DNA of 64,000 nucleotides, taken from Methanobrevibacter ruminantium (lineage in GTDB: Archaea; Methanobacteriota; Methanobacteria; Methanobacteriales; Methanobacteriaceae). The stretch is from contig SFKZ01000003.1 of NCBI GenBank assembly GCA_004553595.1, positions 62,001 to 126,000 on the forward strand, in the 5' to 3' direction. The position numbers and the translations under genes are program-made. Positions 35,047-44,564 of this stretch are shown here, in pieces. The notes under the pieces are model-generated. The model ran no database searches. It was given only the letters and a program-made list of their open reading frames with translations, and was not told the origin of the DNA. Within the stretch, counting starts at the first letter, position 1. Each line of letters opens with the position of its first letter.

Positions 35047-35583
35047 TTAATCATAAAGACTGTTTCCTTCACTGTCCATAGCTACAATCAATGGGCCAAA
35101 TGAATCCACATCCAAATCCCAAATGGCTTCAGGCATACCAAGATCTAGCCAATTTACTCCTTTTATTTCATTGACCTTATCAACATACAATGCTGCACAA
35201 CCACCAGTGGCTACAACATAAACTGCATTGTTTCTCTTTAGGGCTTCTCTGACAGAATCATCCATTCCACCTTTACCAATGATGATCTTTGCGCCCATAT
35301 CCAATACATCCGCTTCATACGGATTCATTCTCATGGAAGTTGTTGGACCTACAGCAACCATCTTATATTTTGGTTCTGAATCATCTATGTTTTCTTCTTC
35401 CTGAATAATAGGTCCTGCATGGAACAAAACTGCTCCTTCAATATCAATTGGAGCTCCTTCTTCCAATATTCTTTTATGAGCTTGATCTCTTGCAGTCAAT
35501 ATTTGCCCGGAGATTGCAATTACATCTCCAACTTTTAATTTGTTAATATCATCATCAGTAATCGGGGTTTTTAATTCTATCAT
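35047..35583 (-). CDS. Fumarate hydratase, beta subunit (class I, C-terminal domain)
   Basis: The 178-residue protein matches the C-terminal domain of class I iron-sulfur fumarase: VGDVIAISGQILTARDQAHK, VLFHAGPI, VGPTTSMRMNPYEADVL and IGKGGMDDSVREAL. The alpha subunit with the Fe-S cluster is encoded elsewhere. The reaction links malate and fumarate in the incomplete reductive TCA branch that methanogens use to make 2-oxoglutarate. GGTGAATTC precedes the ATG. Confidence 0.92.
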   Translation of the reverse strand: MIELKTPITDDDINKLKVGDVIAISGQILTARDQAHKRILEEGAPIDIEGAVLFHAGPIIQEEENIDDSEPKYKMVAVGPTTSMRMNPYEADVLDMGAKIIIGKGGMDDSVREALKRNNAVYVVATGGCAALYVDKVNEIKGVNWLDLGMPEAIWDLDVDSFGPLIVAMDSEGNSLYD

Positions 35584-35786
35584 GAATTCACCAAATAAAT
35601 TTTATCAGATTTTGAAACCTTAAAACATATCCATAAGAATTTCAAAAACAAATAGAATAAGTTTTATATAAAAAATTTCATATAGTATATTATTTAATTT
35701 ATTTATTTAGATATATAAAAATAATCTAAATCCAAATAATTTAGATTAAATTAATTTTAATTATTGAAGAGAAAGGTTGATTATTA

Positions 35787-37604
35787 ATGTCCAGTATGAG
35801 TAATGTAGCAGGATTATCAAAATGGATTAGAACATTGCCTAATGCCAAAAGTTCAGTGCTAATGATAATTATACTAAGTTTTATTATAGGAGTTCTCCTA
35901 TTTTTATTACAGCCAGTTAGTGTAGGAAACGGATTAGAAGATTTCTTCTACGGAGGGGCATTCGGTTTTGTTGTATTCGGATTGCCTGCAATCATAACCG
36001 GTTCCACTGATCAATTATGGGTAGAATCACTTAATGGAATCAACCTTAAGGCAAAGCACTCCATGTTTTTAGCATTGGTATCAATGTCCATTGCAGGAAT
36101 TGTAGGTATCCTTGGAACAGCAGTGGGACTTATCTTCAATATGGATTTATTCTTCAACTCCATCCTATTCGGTTGTGTTATTGCATTTGGTTTCAATATC
36201 CTTGTTATATTGGCTACCACTAGAATAAAGCTCTTCAATTCATTTATCATTGCAATTATCCAACCATTGCTTATGATTGGAATGCTCATTATCACAAGCT
36301 TCCTGAATAATATTGATTACATATTCTCACTAGGATATATAACTACAATATTTAAAGTGCTTATAGCAAGTGTAATCTTCCTGATTGCAATTTATGCATT
36401 CATCAGTGTTGTAGAGTCTCCTATGAAAAAGAATTTAGGATTTGGAGCAATGGAAATCCTAAGTTATTTCATCTTGCACATGAATGAAGGGACAAATACA
36501 ATTGAACAATTGTTTGACAATGCTGGAGAAGCTATTGATACTCTTGTAGGTGTTGCAAGCTTTAGAAGGCTTGATGGAAGTATTAAAGCATTGTTTTTAA
36601 GTCCTTGCGTTCACCCAGGGCCTCTTGGAGACATTGGAGGATCCAATATGCCAACAATATTGGCAAACAGCTTTGATGCATTTACCATGGTTGCACATGG
36701 CCCATCAACTCACGACTTCAACCCTGTATCAAGTGATGAGATTGTTAAGATAGAAGATGCTGTAAGAAAAGCTTTAGACGATATGGAATACTCTCCAAAG
36801 GCAAGTGAATTTATCAGATATTCATATAAAAAGGCAAATGTCGGAGTTCAATTCTTCAAGAATGGAACAATTATGCTTTCTACATTTGCTCCATCCGGAA
36901 GTGATGACATAGAATATGCTGTAGGGCTTGCAGCAATGATAGAAAGCCAGAAGGAATTAGGAACTGAAAACAATATCCTAGTTGACTGCCACAATTCATT
37001 CAACGAGGAAAAAGGAGGAGTTCTTCCTGGAAACCCTGAATTGTTCCAATTAATCGATACAATCAAATTAATCGAACCGTTAGACTTGGAACATGACATT
37101 AAAGTCGGATGCTACTATACAGACCTCGGTGGATTCGATAAGCATCAAGGAATTGGTGAAAGCGGTTTGAAAACCATGGTCATTGAAGTTAATGGACAAA
37201 GAACTGCTTATGTATTATTCGATTCAAACAATATGGAATTAGGATACAGAGAAACCATTTTCAATGCAGTTGAAGACCTGGATATTGATGAGATTGAAGT
37301 TATGACCACAGACACACATACTGTAAATACATTATCTGCAGGTTACAATCCAGTTGGAACCGTAGAGAAGGAAAAGATCATAGAGTTTGTGAAAATTTCA
37401 ATCAATGAGGCAATTAAAGATTTGGAGCCTGTAGAAGCTGGAACAAATACTGAAAGAATCCTAAACCTTAAAACATTCGGTCCAAATAATTCCACTGAAC
37501 TTATTTCTACCATCAGTTCCATCGTAGCGGTAAGTAAGATCATTGCTCCATTGACATTTATTGTAGCGATTATCTTTGTAATCATTTGGATATTCGTATT
37601 ATAA
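35787..37604 (+). CDS. DUF2070 family membrane protein
   Basis: The 605-residue protein has six or seven transmembrane segments in the first 220 residues, then a soluble domain of about 350 residues and a final membrane segment (about 575-605). The soluble part contains several clustered His and Asp residues (SPCVHPGPLGDIGG, AHGPSTHDF, DCHNSFN, TTDTHTVN) that look like a metal site. The archaeal DUF2070 family matches this layout; its role is unknown. AAGGTTGATT precedes ATG 35787. A tiny zinc-ribbon gene follows 71 bp later. Confidence 0.82.
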   Translation: MSSMSNVAGLSKWIRTLPNAKSSVLMIIILSFIIGVLLFLLQPVSVGNGLEDFFYGGAFGFVVFGLPAIITGSTDQLWVESLNGINLKAKHSMFLALVSMSIAGIVGILGTAVGLIFNMDLFFNSILFGCVIAFGFNILVILATTRIKLFNSFIIAIIQPLLMIGMLIITSFLNNIDYIFSLGYITTIFKVLIASVIFLIAIYAFISVVESPMKKNLGFGAMEILSYFILHMNEGTNTIEQLFDNAGEAIDTLVGVASFRRLDGSIKALFLSPCVHPGPLGDIGGSNMPTILANSFDAFTMVAHGPSTHDFNPVSSDEIVKIEDAVRKALDDMEYSPKASEFIRYSYKKANVGVQFFKNGTIMLSTFAPSGSDDIEYAVGLAAMIESQKELGTENNILVDCHNSFNEEKGGVLPGNPELFQLIDTIKLIEPLDLEHDIKVGCYYTDLGGFDKHQGIGESGLKTMVIEVNGQRTAYVLFDSNNMELGYRETIFNAVEDLDIDEIEVMTTDTHTVNTLSAGYNPVGTVEKEKIIEFVKISINEAIKDLEPVEAGTNTERILNLKTFGPNNSTELISTISSIVAVSKIIAPLTFIVAIIFVIIWIFVL

Positions 37605-37675
37605 TTTAATAATTAATTAGAACTGTATTGGAATAAAAACAATGCAATTCTATTTATATTTATTGAGGTGAAAAC

Positions 37676-37798
37676 ATGATAACCTGCAATGTTTGCGGAC
37701 ATTTGAATCCTATCGGTGCATTAATATGTGAAAACTGTGGATCCGACCTTTCTGACAGCCCAGATTTAGGTGGATTAGATGATGATGAATATTATTAA
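37676..37798 (+). CDS. Tiny zinc-ribbon protein
   Basis: This 40-codon gene encodes MITCNVCGHLNPIGALICEN followed by CGSDLSDSPDLGG and an acidic tail ending DDDEYY. CNVC and CENC form a zinc ribbon. It has a clear GAGGTG site five bases before the ATG and a terminator hairpin right after the stop, so it is very likely expressed, probably with the DUF2070 gene. Function unknown. Confidence 0.78.
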   Translation: MITCNVCGHLNPIGALICENCGSDLSDSPDLGGLDDDEYY

Positions 37799-37830
37799 AG
37801 TTTTTTAATTTAAAAAACTTTTTTCTTTTT
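37797..37830 (+). terminator. Hairpin and T-run terminator after the zinc-ribbon gene
   Basis: AAAGTTTTTT and AAAAAACTTT form a near-perfect 25-bp palindrome at 37797-37821, directly followed by TTTTCTTTTTT. The structure begins at the stop codon. Confidence 0.65.
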
Positions 37831-38069
37831 TAAAATTTATTAAACTTTTTTTATTAAATAAACTATTAAATTAACTATTAAATAAACTATTAAATAAACT
37901 ATTCTTCCTAAAAACATTGAAAAAAAAGCTCATTTTAAAAATTGAATTTGAATAAATAAAAAATTTAAGAATAGTGAGAAATAGTAAAAAAAATTCTAAA
38001 AAATAGTAAAAAATAGTAAAATAGCAAAATAAAAGAATAGTAAAAAAAATAAAAAAAGAAACTAATTAT

Positions 38070-38342
38070 TTATAAATAATTAGTTAAGATAGTCCATAAA
38101 ATGAACCAACAGAATCCGAATGGAAGGATTCCGTCCCATAACCAAGTTGAAAATCCTTTAACTTCTTCGCCAAACATCTTTTCACAGAATTGGCCTATGA
38201 AATAAAGAATTACTAAACCTACTATAAATGCAAATACATGATTTTTGAATCCTAACATTCCAGTTGTAAATGCAGTGGATATGAGAGCTGCAACTATTGC
38301 CGCAACAAGATGAATTGATACAGTTTTAACAGTGACATCCAT
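38070..38342 (-). CDS. Small membrane protein of unknown function
   Basis: The protein (90 residues from ATG 38342) has three hydrophobic segments (SIHLVAAIVAALISTAF, AFIVGLVILYFIGQF and ILPFGFCWFILWTILT). A short charged segment with FGEEVKGFSTWLWDG separates the last two. GGAGG lies before ATG 38342, which is preferred to the TTG at 38357. No known family is recognised with confidence. Confidence 0.65.
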   Translation of the reverse strand: MDVTVKTVSIHLVAAIVAALISTAFTTGMLGFKNHVFAFIVGLVILYFIGQFCEKMFGEEVKGFSTWLWDGILPFGFCWFILWTILTNYL

Positions 38343-38618
38343 TAATTTTTCCTCCAATAATAAAAATAAATATAAATAAATTTTGATTTTTTTATTTGAT
38401 TTTTTATTTTAATTAAATAAAAGTTTTTTAAAGTTTTAAATATAATTAAATCATATAAAAACTATAACTATAATTATATAAGTTGATATAATATATAAAA
38501 TATTGCATAAACATTATAGATAATCATTAAAAATCTAATAAAAAAAAATCTTTTTAATGTGTTTAAAAACAAATTTTAAAAATAATTCAATCATTAATAA
38601 TTATTCAAGTGATAAAAT

Positions 38619-40631
38619 ATGAAATCAATGACAAATGTTGACATTTACACAATATGTCAGGAATTAAATGATTTGTTGGTTGGGGCAAGAGTGGATAAGT
38701 CATTCCAGCCTACTAAGGATACTGTGGTCATGAGATTCCATAAGGCAGGGACAGGAAGATTGGATCTTGTAATACAAGCTGGAAAAAGAATACATTTAAG
38801 CCAATATCCTTTAACAAACCCTCAAAACCCCCCAAGTTTTCCAATGCTTCTTAGAAAAATAGTGAAGGGAGCAAATGTAGTTAGCGTAGAGCAGCATAAT
38901 TTTGACAGGGTTGTTGAAATCAAGATGAAAAAGGAAGAGACCTACACTCTTATTGTTGAGCTATTCTCTCAAGGAAACATCATACTCTTAAATGAATCCA
39001 ATGAAATCATTTTGCCTCTTAAGAGAAAGCATTGGAGCGATAGGGACATAAGCTCCAAAAAGGAATATGTATTCCCTATCGAAAATGGAATAAATCCAAC
39101 CACATTGACTATCGATGAATTCAAGGAAATTGTAAGTGGTGGGGAAGATGAAGAGATTGTAAGGGTTCTTGCAACAAATGGTCTTGGTAGCCTATATGCT
39201 GAAGAGATCATGGCAAATACTGAAATAAGCAAGAAAGCATCATGTTCATCATTAAGTGCTGAGGAGATGAATATCATCTTCAACGCATTGAAATCAGTTT
39301 TTGAACCTTTGGAGAAAAGGCAGTTCACTCCAATGATTGTAAACAACCGAAAGGAAATAGAGAAACTGGAATTGGAGAATCCTGACAAGAAATACAAATC
39401 CAAGGAAGATGTCATTTCAATCAAATTAAGCCAATATGAAGGATTTGAAGAGGAAAGCTTTGAAAGCTTCAATGAAGCCTGTGATGAATTCTATTCTTCC
39501 AAAGTGAAAAATGAAATTACAGGAATTCAGGAAGCGGCATGGAACAAAAAGGTTTCCAAATTTTCAAAAAGGCTTGAAAAGCAGGAAGAGACATTGCATA
39601 ACTTTGAAAAAACAATTGAAGATTCCCAAATGAAAGGAGAATTTCTCTTTACAAATTACGTTCAAGTTGAAAACATATTAAATGTAATCAAAGGTGCAAG
39701 GGAAAAGGACTATGGATGGAAAGAAATAGGAAAGACATTGAAGGATGCTAAAAAGTCTGGAATGGCTGATGCGCAGATATTCGAATCCATGGATCCTTTA
39801 GGAAACATCACATTAAGAATAGATAATGTAAGCATAGCCCTGGACTCCAAGAAATCCATACCTGATAATGCTGAAGTCTACTATGAAAAGGCAAAGAAAG
39901 CTAAGCGAAAGATCAAGGGTGCATTAATCGCTATTGAAAACACCAAAAGACAGCTTGCGGATATGGAAGCCAAAAAGGAAAAGGCTATGGCAAATATCAT
40001 GGTTCCACAGAAGAGAGTCAAGAAGAATCTCAAGTGGTATGAGAAATTGAGATGGTTTGTATCAAGTGATGGAATTTTAGTTGTTTGCGGTAGAGATGCA
40101 GGTACCAATGAAGCGGTTGTGAAGAAATATTTAGAACAAAATGATATTTATTTGCATGCGGATATACATGGTGCTCCATCAGTTGTAGCAAAAGTTCAAT
40201 CCGATTCATTAAATGACAATTTGCTTAAAGAATTAGGTGAGTTCTCAGCTTCCTTTTCAAGTGCTTGGTCGAAAAACTTCACATCTCAAGACGTCTATTG
40301 GGTGGAACCGGACCAAGTTTCAAAAACCCCAGTTTCAGGAGAGTTTGTGCCAAAAGGTGCATTTATCATTCGTGGCCATAGAAACTATATTAGGGGAGCG
40401 AAACTTGAAATATCAATAGGCATTGTTGAATATGATGGTGAAAAGCGCATTATGGCTGGACCAACCGATGCAATGAAACATCATACCAATAAATTTGTAA
40501 CAATAAAGCCAGGCTTTACCAAAAAGGAAAAAATAGCTAAGGAAATATTATCCAGAATCAACGAGGATAACCTATTGAGTCTAGATGATGTTGTGAGAGT
40601 ATTGCCTAGTGGAAAATGTGATTTCGTTTAA
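38619..40631 (+). CDS. Ribosome quality control protein RqcH (NEMF/Rqc2 family)
   Basis: The 670-residue protein has the NFACT-N domain (NVDIYTICQELNDLLVGARV, LVIQAGKRIHLSQYP), a long helical coiled-coil middle (about 300-470), and the C-terminal NFACT-R domain (KLRWFVSSDGILVVCGRDAG, then HADIHGAPS). The family binds stalled large subunits and adds alanine or other tails in ribosome rescue. ATG 38619 follows GTGAT. It is a single gene with AT-rich flanks. Confidence 0.92.
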   Translation: MKSMTNVDIYTICQELNDLLVGARVDKSFQPTKDTVVMRFHKAGTGRLDLVIQAGKRIHLSQYPLTNPQNPPSFPMLLRKIVKGANVVSVEQHNFDRVVEIKMKKEETYTLIVELFSQGNIILLNESNEIILPLKRKHWSDRDISSKKEYVFPIENGINPTTLTIDEFKEIVSGGEDEEIVRVLATNGLGSLYAEEIMANTEISKKASCSSLSAEEMNIIFNALKSVFEPLEKRQFTPMIVNNRKEIEKLELENPDKKYKSKEDVISIKLSQYEGFEEESFESFNEACDEFYSSKVKNEITGIQEAAWNKKVSKFSKRLEKQEETLHNFEKTIEDSQMKGEFLFTNYVQVENILNVIKGAREKDYGWKEIGKTLKDAKKSGMADAQIFESMDPLGNITLRIDNVSIALDSKKSIPDNAEVYYEKAKKAKRKIKGALIAIENTKRQLADMEAKKEKAMANIMVPQKRVKKNLKWYEKLRWFVSSDGILVVCGRDAGTNEAVVKKYLEQNDIYLHADIHGAPSVVAKVQSDSLNDNLLKELGEFSASFSSAWSKNFTSQDVYWVEPDQVSKTPVSGEFVPKGAFIIRGHRNYIRGAKLEISIGIVEYDGEKRIMAGPTDAMKHHTNKFVTIKPGFTKKEKIAKEILSRINEDNLLSLDDVVRVLPSGKCDFV

Positions 40632-40785
40632 ATCCATTTTCATACTTTTTTAATAAAATAGAAAATTAACTAAAAATGCTAAAAATAAAAAAATAGTTAA
40701 AGATAGTTAAAAATAGAAAAAATATTAAGAAATAATTAAAATATTAAAAAATTATTAAAAATATTCAAACTTTTTAAAGTTTGAA

Positions 40786-41502
40786 TTATTCTTCTTTTTC
40801 AAAATCAGGTTTGTAATATTCCAATGGATTCATGACTACAACATCAACCTTTGGATGAAGTTGATTTACAAAATTGGAAAATACTGCAGGGTCCTGTTCA
40901 ATTACAGGGAAAGTGTTGTAATGCATTGGAATAACAACTTTTGGAGCTAACCACATTGCTGCAAGCGCTCCTTCAAATGGACCCATGGTAAACTTATCTC
41001 CAATTGGAACCATTGCAATATCCGGCTTATAGATTTTTCCTATGACCTTTTCCATATCAGAGAACAATCCAGTATCTCCTGCATGGAATACCTTTGTACC
41101 GTCTTCAAAAGTGAATAGGAAACTTCCAGGGCCACCAGCAGGACGAATCTCTTCAGTGAAATCAATAGAAGAAGAGTGTTTTGCATCTAACATAGTGATT
41201 TTGATTCCTTGAATAAAAACAGAACCTCCAGTGTTCATGCTGACACAGTCAAATCCTTGTTCACCTAAGAATAAGGAGATCTCATGGTTTGCAACAAGAG
41301 TTGCATTTGTATTGTTAGCTATTTCCATTGCATCTCCAAAATGGTCAGAGTGACCATGAGTTATGCATATGATATTTGCTTCCAATTCCTCAACAGGAAG
41401 AGGGCAAGCAGGATTATTGCTAATAAATGGATCAACCAATATCTTTACTCCTTCATCACTGATCAATTCAAATGCAGAATGACCTAACCATCTAATTTCC
41501 AT
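40786..41502 (-). CDS. Metal-dependent hydrolase, metallo-beta-lactamase fold (UPF0173 type)
   Basis: The 238-residue protein starts MEIRWLGHSAFELISDEGVK and has the fold's metal motif THGHSDHFGDAMEIA near 50, HAGDTGLFSDM near 140 and the C-terminal VIPMHYNTFPV. It matches the UPF0173 family of hydrolases with no assigned substrate. GGTGAAATT precedes the ATG. Confidence 0.88.
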   Translation of the reverse strand: MEIRWLGHSAFELISDEGVKILVDPFISNNPACPLPVEELEANIICITHGHSDHFGDAMEIANNTNATLVANHEISLFLGEQGFDCVSMNTGGSVFIQGIKITMLDAKHSSSIDFTEEIRPAGGPGSFLFTFEDGTKVFHAGDTGLFSDMEKVIGKIYKPDIAMVPIGDKFTMGPFEGALAAMWLAPKVVIPMHYNTFPVIEQDPAVFSNFVNQLHPKVDVVVMNPLEYYKPDFEKEE

Positions 41503-41551
41503 AATTTCACCTTTTCAATATCATTAGTTTATAAAAGTAAAAAAAATCAAT

Positions 41552-43342
41552 TTAATTATTGTTTTCAACAAGTGCACCAATATCCAAGCCATTAGCCAAT
41601 TTCCAAGAGGATTCGAATAATTCCTTGATGTTTTCCACTGATTCCACATCATCATAAACTGCACCATATTCAAAATCATCCTCATCTATGCTGTTGGATA
41701 TCAATAATGCATGAGATGTATCTCCAATTAAGTTAAATGATTCTACAGAATCTAAAGTCTTGATTTCAACTCCTTTCTTAATGAGGGAACTTAATAAGAG
41801 AACATATGAAATATCCTCCAAATCAAATTCCTCAATAATCACTCTTGATTTGATTTTTGTAAGGCTTGAGAGGAATCTGTCACCCATATCCTTAATTGTT
41901 GGAGCTTCCAATAAGATCTCTTCTTTAGAATGACTTGCAACCTCTTCAAAAGCTTCCTGTGAAGTTAAGATTCCTTTTTCACAAATGACATAACTATTCA
42001 ATAATTTTGGAATAGGAATTGATTCCGGATTATTAGGGTCAATTGTAATTGTCTCATCAGAGGTACCTGCAATTTCAGAAACAGGCACAACTGGAAATTC
42101 CTCTGCCACAGTTGGTGTGTGGACTTTTGGAACAGGTCTAGGAATTTCCCCAATCTCAACTTTAGGTTTTGAATCATCAATCTTGGAAGATTTCTTATGA
42201 GGTCTGGATAAATTAGTATTAGCCTCTTTCTTAGAAGCTATTGGATTTGTAGAAGCAATGGATGTTGGTCTTGGCAAGTTTTCAACATCAATAGCTGAAT
42301 CAGGAGTAATATATCCTAAATCATCAGCAACTTTAACATCAGATTGGGAATCCTCTTCAATTGGTTCTTCCACATAATCCTCATAGACGATGCCATGTTC
42401 CTCTCTATAACCCTCATCCGCATAGATAGGGGTTATGAAATCTTCTTCGCGGGATTCATCATAAATCACATTATTGTAAAGAGTATTTCCAGATTGAGAC
42501 AAATTATAAACCGGTTCTTCTTGTGGCTCTAAATCAATCTCATCAATAGGCATTATGATTTCTTCATCAATGGTTTTAGGCATTAGGCTGTAACTTTCAT
42601 CAGATACATCGTTGTCATAAACTGTTTCCGCTTCACCAACACTTGCCAAGGCCTTTGAAATCTCAAGAGACCTTTTAGGAGCATCAGCAAGATTGATTGT
42701 TTCTTTGGATTTCCTTTTTGGCCTGCGGGTAACTCTCATAGGCTTTTCATAATTAGGTGTGAAGTAAACAGTATCAGGATTGGATTCCTCTTGATCTTCT
42801 AAATAACCATAACTTCTCTTTTTAGGATTGTTAGACTTTCTAATAGATGGGAGTTTAAATTTAGGCTTTTCTTCATTTACTGGTTTAGTCTTGAGAACCT
42901 GTTTGGATTGATCCAGTGGTTCGCTGAATCTTGTCTTGGTTTCTGTTTGTTGACTTGTATTTAAGTACTCATCAAGAGTCATTGAAGATGAATCATCCCG
43001 AGGTTTTAAAATTGATTTGGATCTTGAATTGGAATTGGAACTGCCATCCAATTTGGAATTAACTAAATCCTCAACCTCTTTAGCACTTTCCATTACACGT
43101 GAAAAAGTGTCATTTTTAGACCTTTGATTCAATTTATTGCGCCTTGAATTCCTATTCAAGCCTCTTGAGTCTATAATTCTTAAGATAAATGCTGGAAGTA
43201 ATTTGTATAAACCGAAAATGGTGATTAAAACACCTATGATTAGAATTAAATCTATTAGACGATAAACGATACTTCCATAAACAAGAACTAAACCAATGAC
43301 TGTTAATAAAATACCAGTAAATATATCTAACGAATCTGCCAA
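41552..43342 (-). CDS. Membrane-anchored protein of unknown function with a disordered middle
   Basis: The 596-residue protein begins with two closely spaced hydrophobic segments (about residues 8-55), followed by a long low-complexity region rich in Ser, Pro, Glu and Lys (about 60-440). The last 150 residues are ordered (TSQEAFEEVASHS, DMGDRFLSSLTKIKSRVII, SHALLISNSIDEDDFEYGAV) and recall the C-terminal phospholipase-D-like effector domains of some archaeal proteins. The start is a TTG at 43342, five bases after AGGTGG. Function unknown. Confidence 0.6.
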   Translation of the reverse strand: MADSLDIFTGILLTVIGLVLVYGSIVYRLIDLILIIGVLITIFGLYKLLPAFILRIIDSRGLNRNSRRNKLNQRSKNDTFSRVMESAKEVEDLVNSKLDGSSNSNSRSKSILKPRDDSSSMTLDEYLNTSQQTETKTRFSEPLDQSKQVLKTKPVNEEKPKFKLPSIRKSNNPKKRSYGYLEDQEESNPDTVYFTPNYEKPMRVTRRPKRKSKETINLADAPKRSLEISKALASVGEAETVYDNDVSDESYSLMPKTIDEEIIMPIDEIDLEPQEEPVYNLSQSGNTLYNNVIYDESREEDFITPIYADEGYREEHGIVYEDYVEEPIEEDSQSDVKVADDLGYITPDSAIDVENLPRPTSIASTNPIASKKEANTNLSRPHKKSSKIDDSKPKVEIGEIPRPVPKVHTPTVAEEFPVVPVSEIAGTSDETITIDPNNPESIPIPKLLNSYVICEKGILTSQEAFEEVASHSKEEILLEAPTIKDMGDRFLSSLTKIKSRVIIEEFDLEDISYVLLLSSLIKKGVEIKTLDSVESFNLIGDTSHALLISNSIDEDDFEYGAVYDDVESVENIKELFESSWKLANGLDIGALVENNN

Positions 43343-43799
43343 TTAACCCACCTAAAAATATAAGTATAATCAATTAAATGGTTAAATTAAGATTTTAATA
43401 AAAAATTAACCATTATTAATATTTATATATAATATTAATCATTTATATAATTTTGTTTTTAATGAATGAAAAAAGGCTTAAAAATTAGTAAAAAAACTAG
43501 ATTACAATATAAAATTGATTAAAATAAAAAATCTGTGATTAATTCCTATTCTCAAATAAATAAAAACAAAATTAAATAAAATTTAAGAGAATAGGCAATT
43601 TATATGAATATTGTAAAATTCAAAAATGATTATAATATTTTAAAATGAATAAAAAAGATAATATGAATGTTAAATTTATATTAAAAAGTAAATCATATTT
43701 TATTTTTAATATTAATCTCAAATTGTTTCCCAAATTAGAAAAAAAGACAATACTTAAATAATAAGTCATTGAAATTATTTAACAAAATGAGGTGAAAAC
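43343..43799. other. Promoter region between divergent unknown-function gene and pilin
   Basis: This 457-bp stretch is AT-rich with several weak TATA-like runs (for example 43424-43436). No gene with a ribosome binding site was found; one 32-codon frame at 43663 lacks support. Confidence 0.4.
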
Positions 43800-44060
43800 A
43801 TGACTTTTGAAAAATATAAAAATGAAAATGGCATACACTTAAGTGAAAGTATAAAATATAATATTAAATCAAGTATCAAAGCTATTTCCAAGGACAATTC
43901 AGGCCAAGGAGCTGCAGAATATATCCTATTATTTGGAGGAGTAATTGTAATAGCTTTAGCAGGGCTTTTGATTTATAGATCTTACTTCAGTAACAATGCA
44001 AGTGGATTGAATGCTACACAGGATATAAGTTCCATTAGAAACAATGTAAGCATGTATTAA
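43800..44060 (+). CDS. Class III signal peptide (type IV pilin-like) protein 1
   Basis: The 86-residue protein carries the archaeal class III signal motif DNSGQGAAEYILLFGG; processing by an EppA-like peptidase would occur before Gln36, followed by a hydrophobic helix (IVIALAGLLIYR) and a short exposed tail. The leader of 35 residues is long for this class. GAGGTGAAAAC precedes the ATG. It is followed by a second such gene 38 bp later. These would form adhesive pili or a minor pilin (inference). Confidence 0.82.
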   Translation: MTFEKYKNENGIHLSESIKYNIKSSIKAISKDNSGQGAAEYILLFGGVIVIALAGLLIYRSYFSNNASGLNATQDISSIRNNVSMY

Positions 44061-44098
44061 ATTGAATAAACATTGCATATGTCTTAAATGGTAAAATA

Positions 44099-44293
44099 AT
44101 GAAAGCGCTAAAACATCTTAAATTGGACAACAGAGGCCAAACAAGCGTTGAAGTAATTTTATTATTAGGTTCGATTTTAATGATTTCAATCATTTGCGGA
44201 ACTTACATCTATAAAATCAACTTGGAAATCAATGATCTATTCAATCAAACGCTTTCTAAAGGAAGACTTTTTTTATTTAATAAGTTAAATTAA
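44099..44293 (+). CDS. Class III signal peptide (type IV pilin-like) protein 2
   Basis: The 64-residue protein begins MKALKHLKLDNRGQTSVEVI, with the processing site before Gln14 and a hydrophobic helix (LLLGSILMISIICGTYIY). The mature part is only about 50 residues, almost all helix. It follows the first pilin on the same strand with GGTAAAATA before the ATG, so the two are probably co-transcribed as a pair. Confidence 0.75.
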   Translation: MKALKHLKLDNRGQTSVEVILLLGSILMISIICGTYIYKINLEINDLFNQTLSKGRLFLFNKLN

Positions 44294-44564
44294 AATAAAA
44301 TATCCTGGTAAAAATCCTAAAAATAATTTATAAATACATAATATAAAAAGTCTTGAAATAAGCAAGATAAGTAAAACAAAAAAATTTATAAAATTAATAA
44401 ATAGTAAAAAAAAATAAAAAATAAAAAATAATAAATCTTTCTAACTAAATAGAAAACCCCCGCAAACTAATTGTCAAATGGAGATTTTATTATTTTGTAA
44501 ATATGAGAATATGATAGATTGAAAAAAGGAATTTAATTGAATAAAATTAAATGATTTATTCAAT

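Noticed and set aside
43663..43761. Possible 32-codon gene upstream of the pilins
   Set aside because: No ribosome binding site, lysine/phenylalanine-rich composition expected from AT-rich DNA and no motif.
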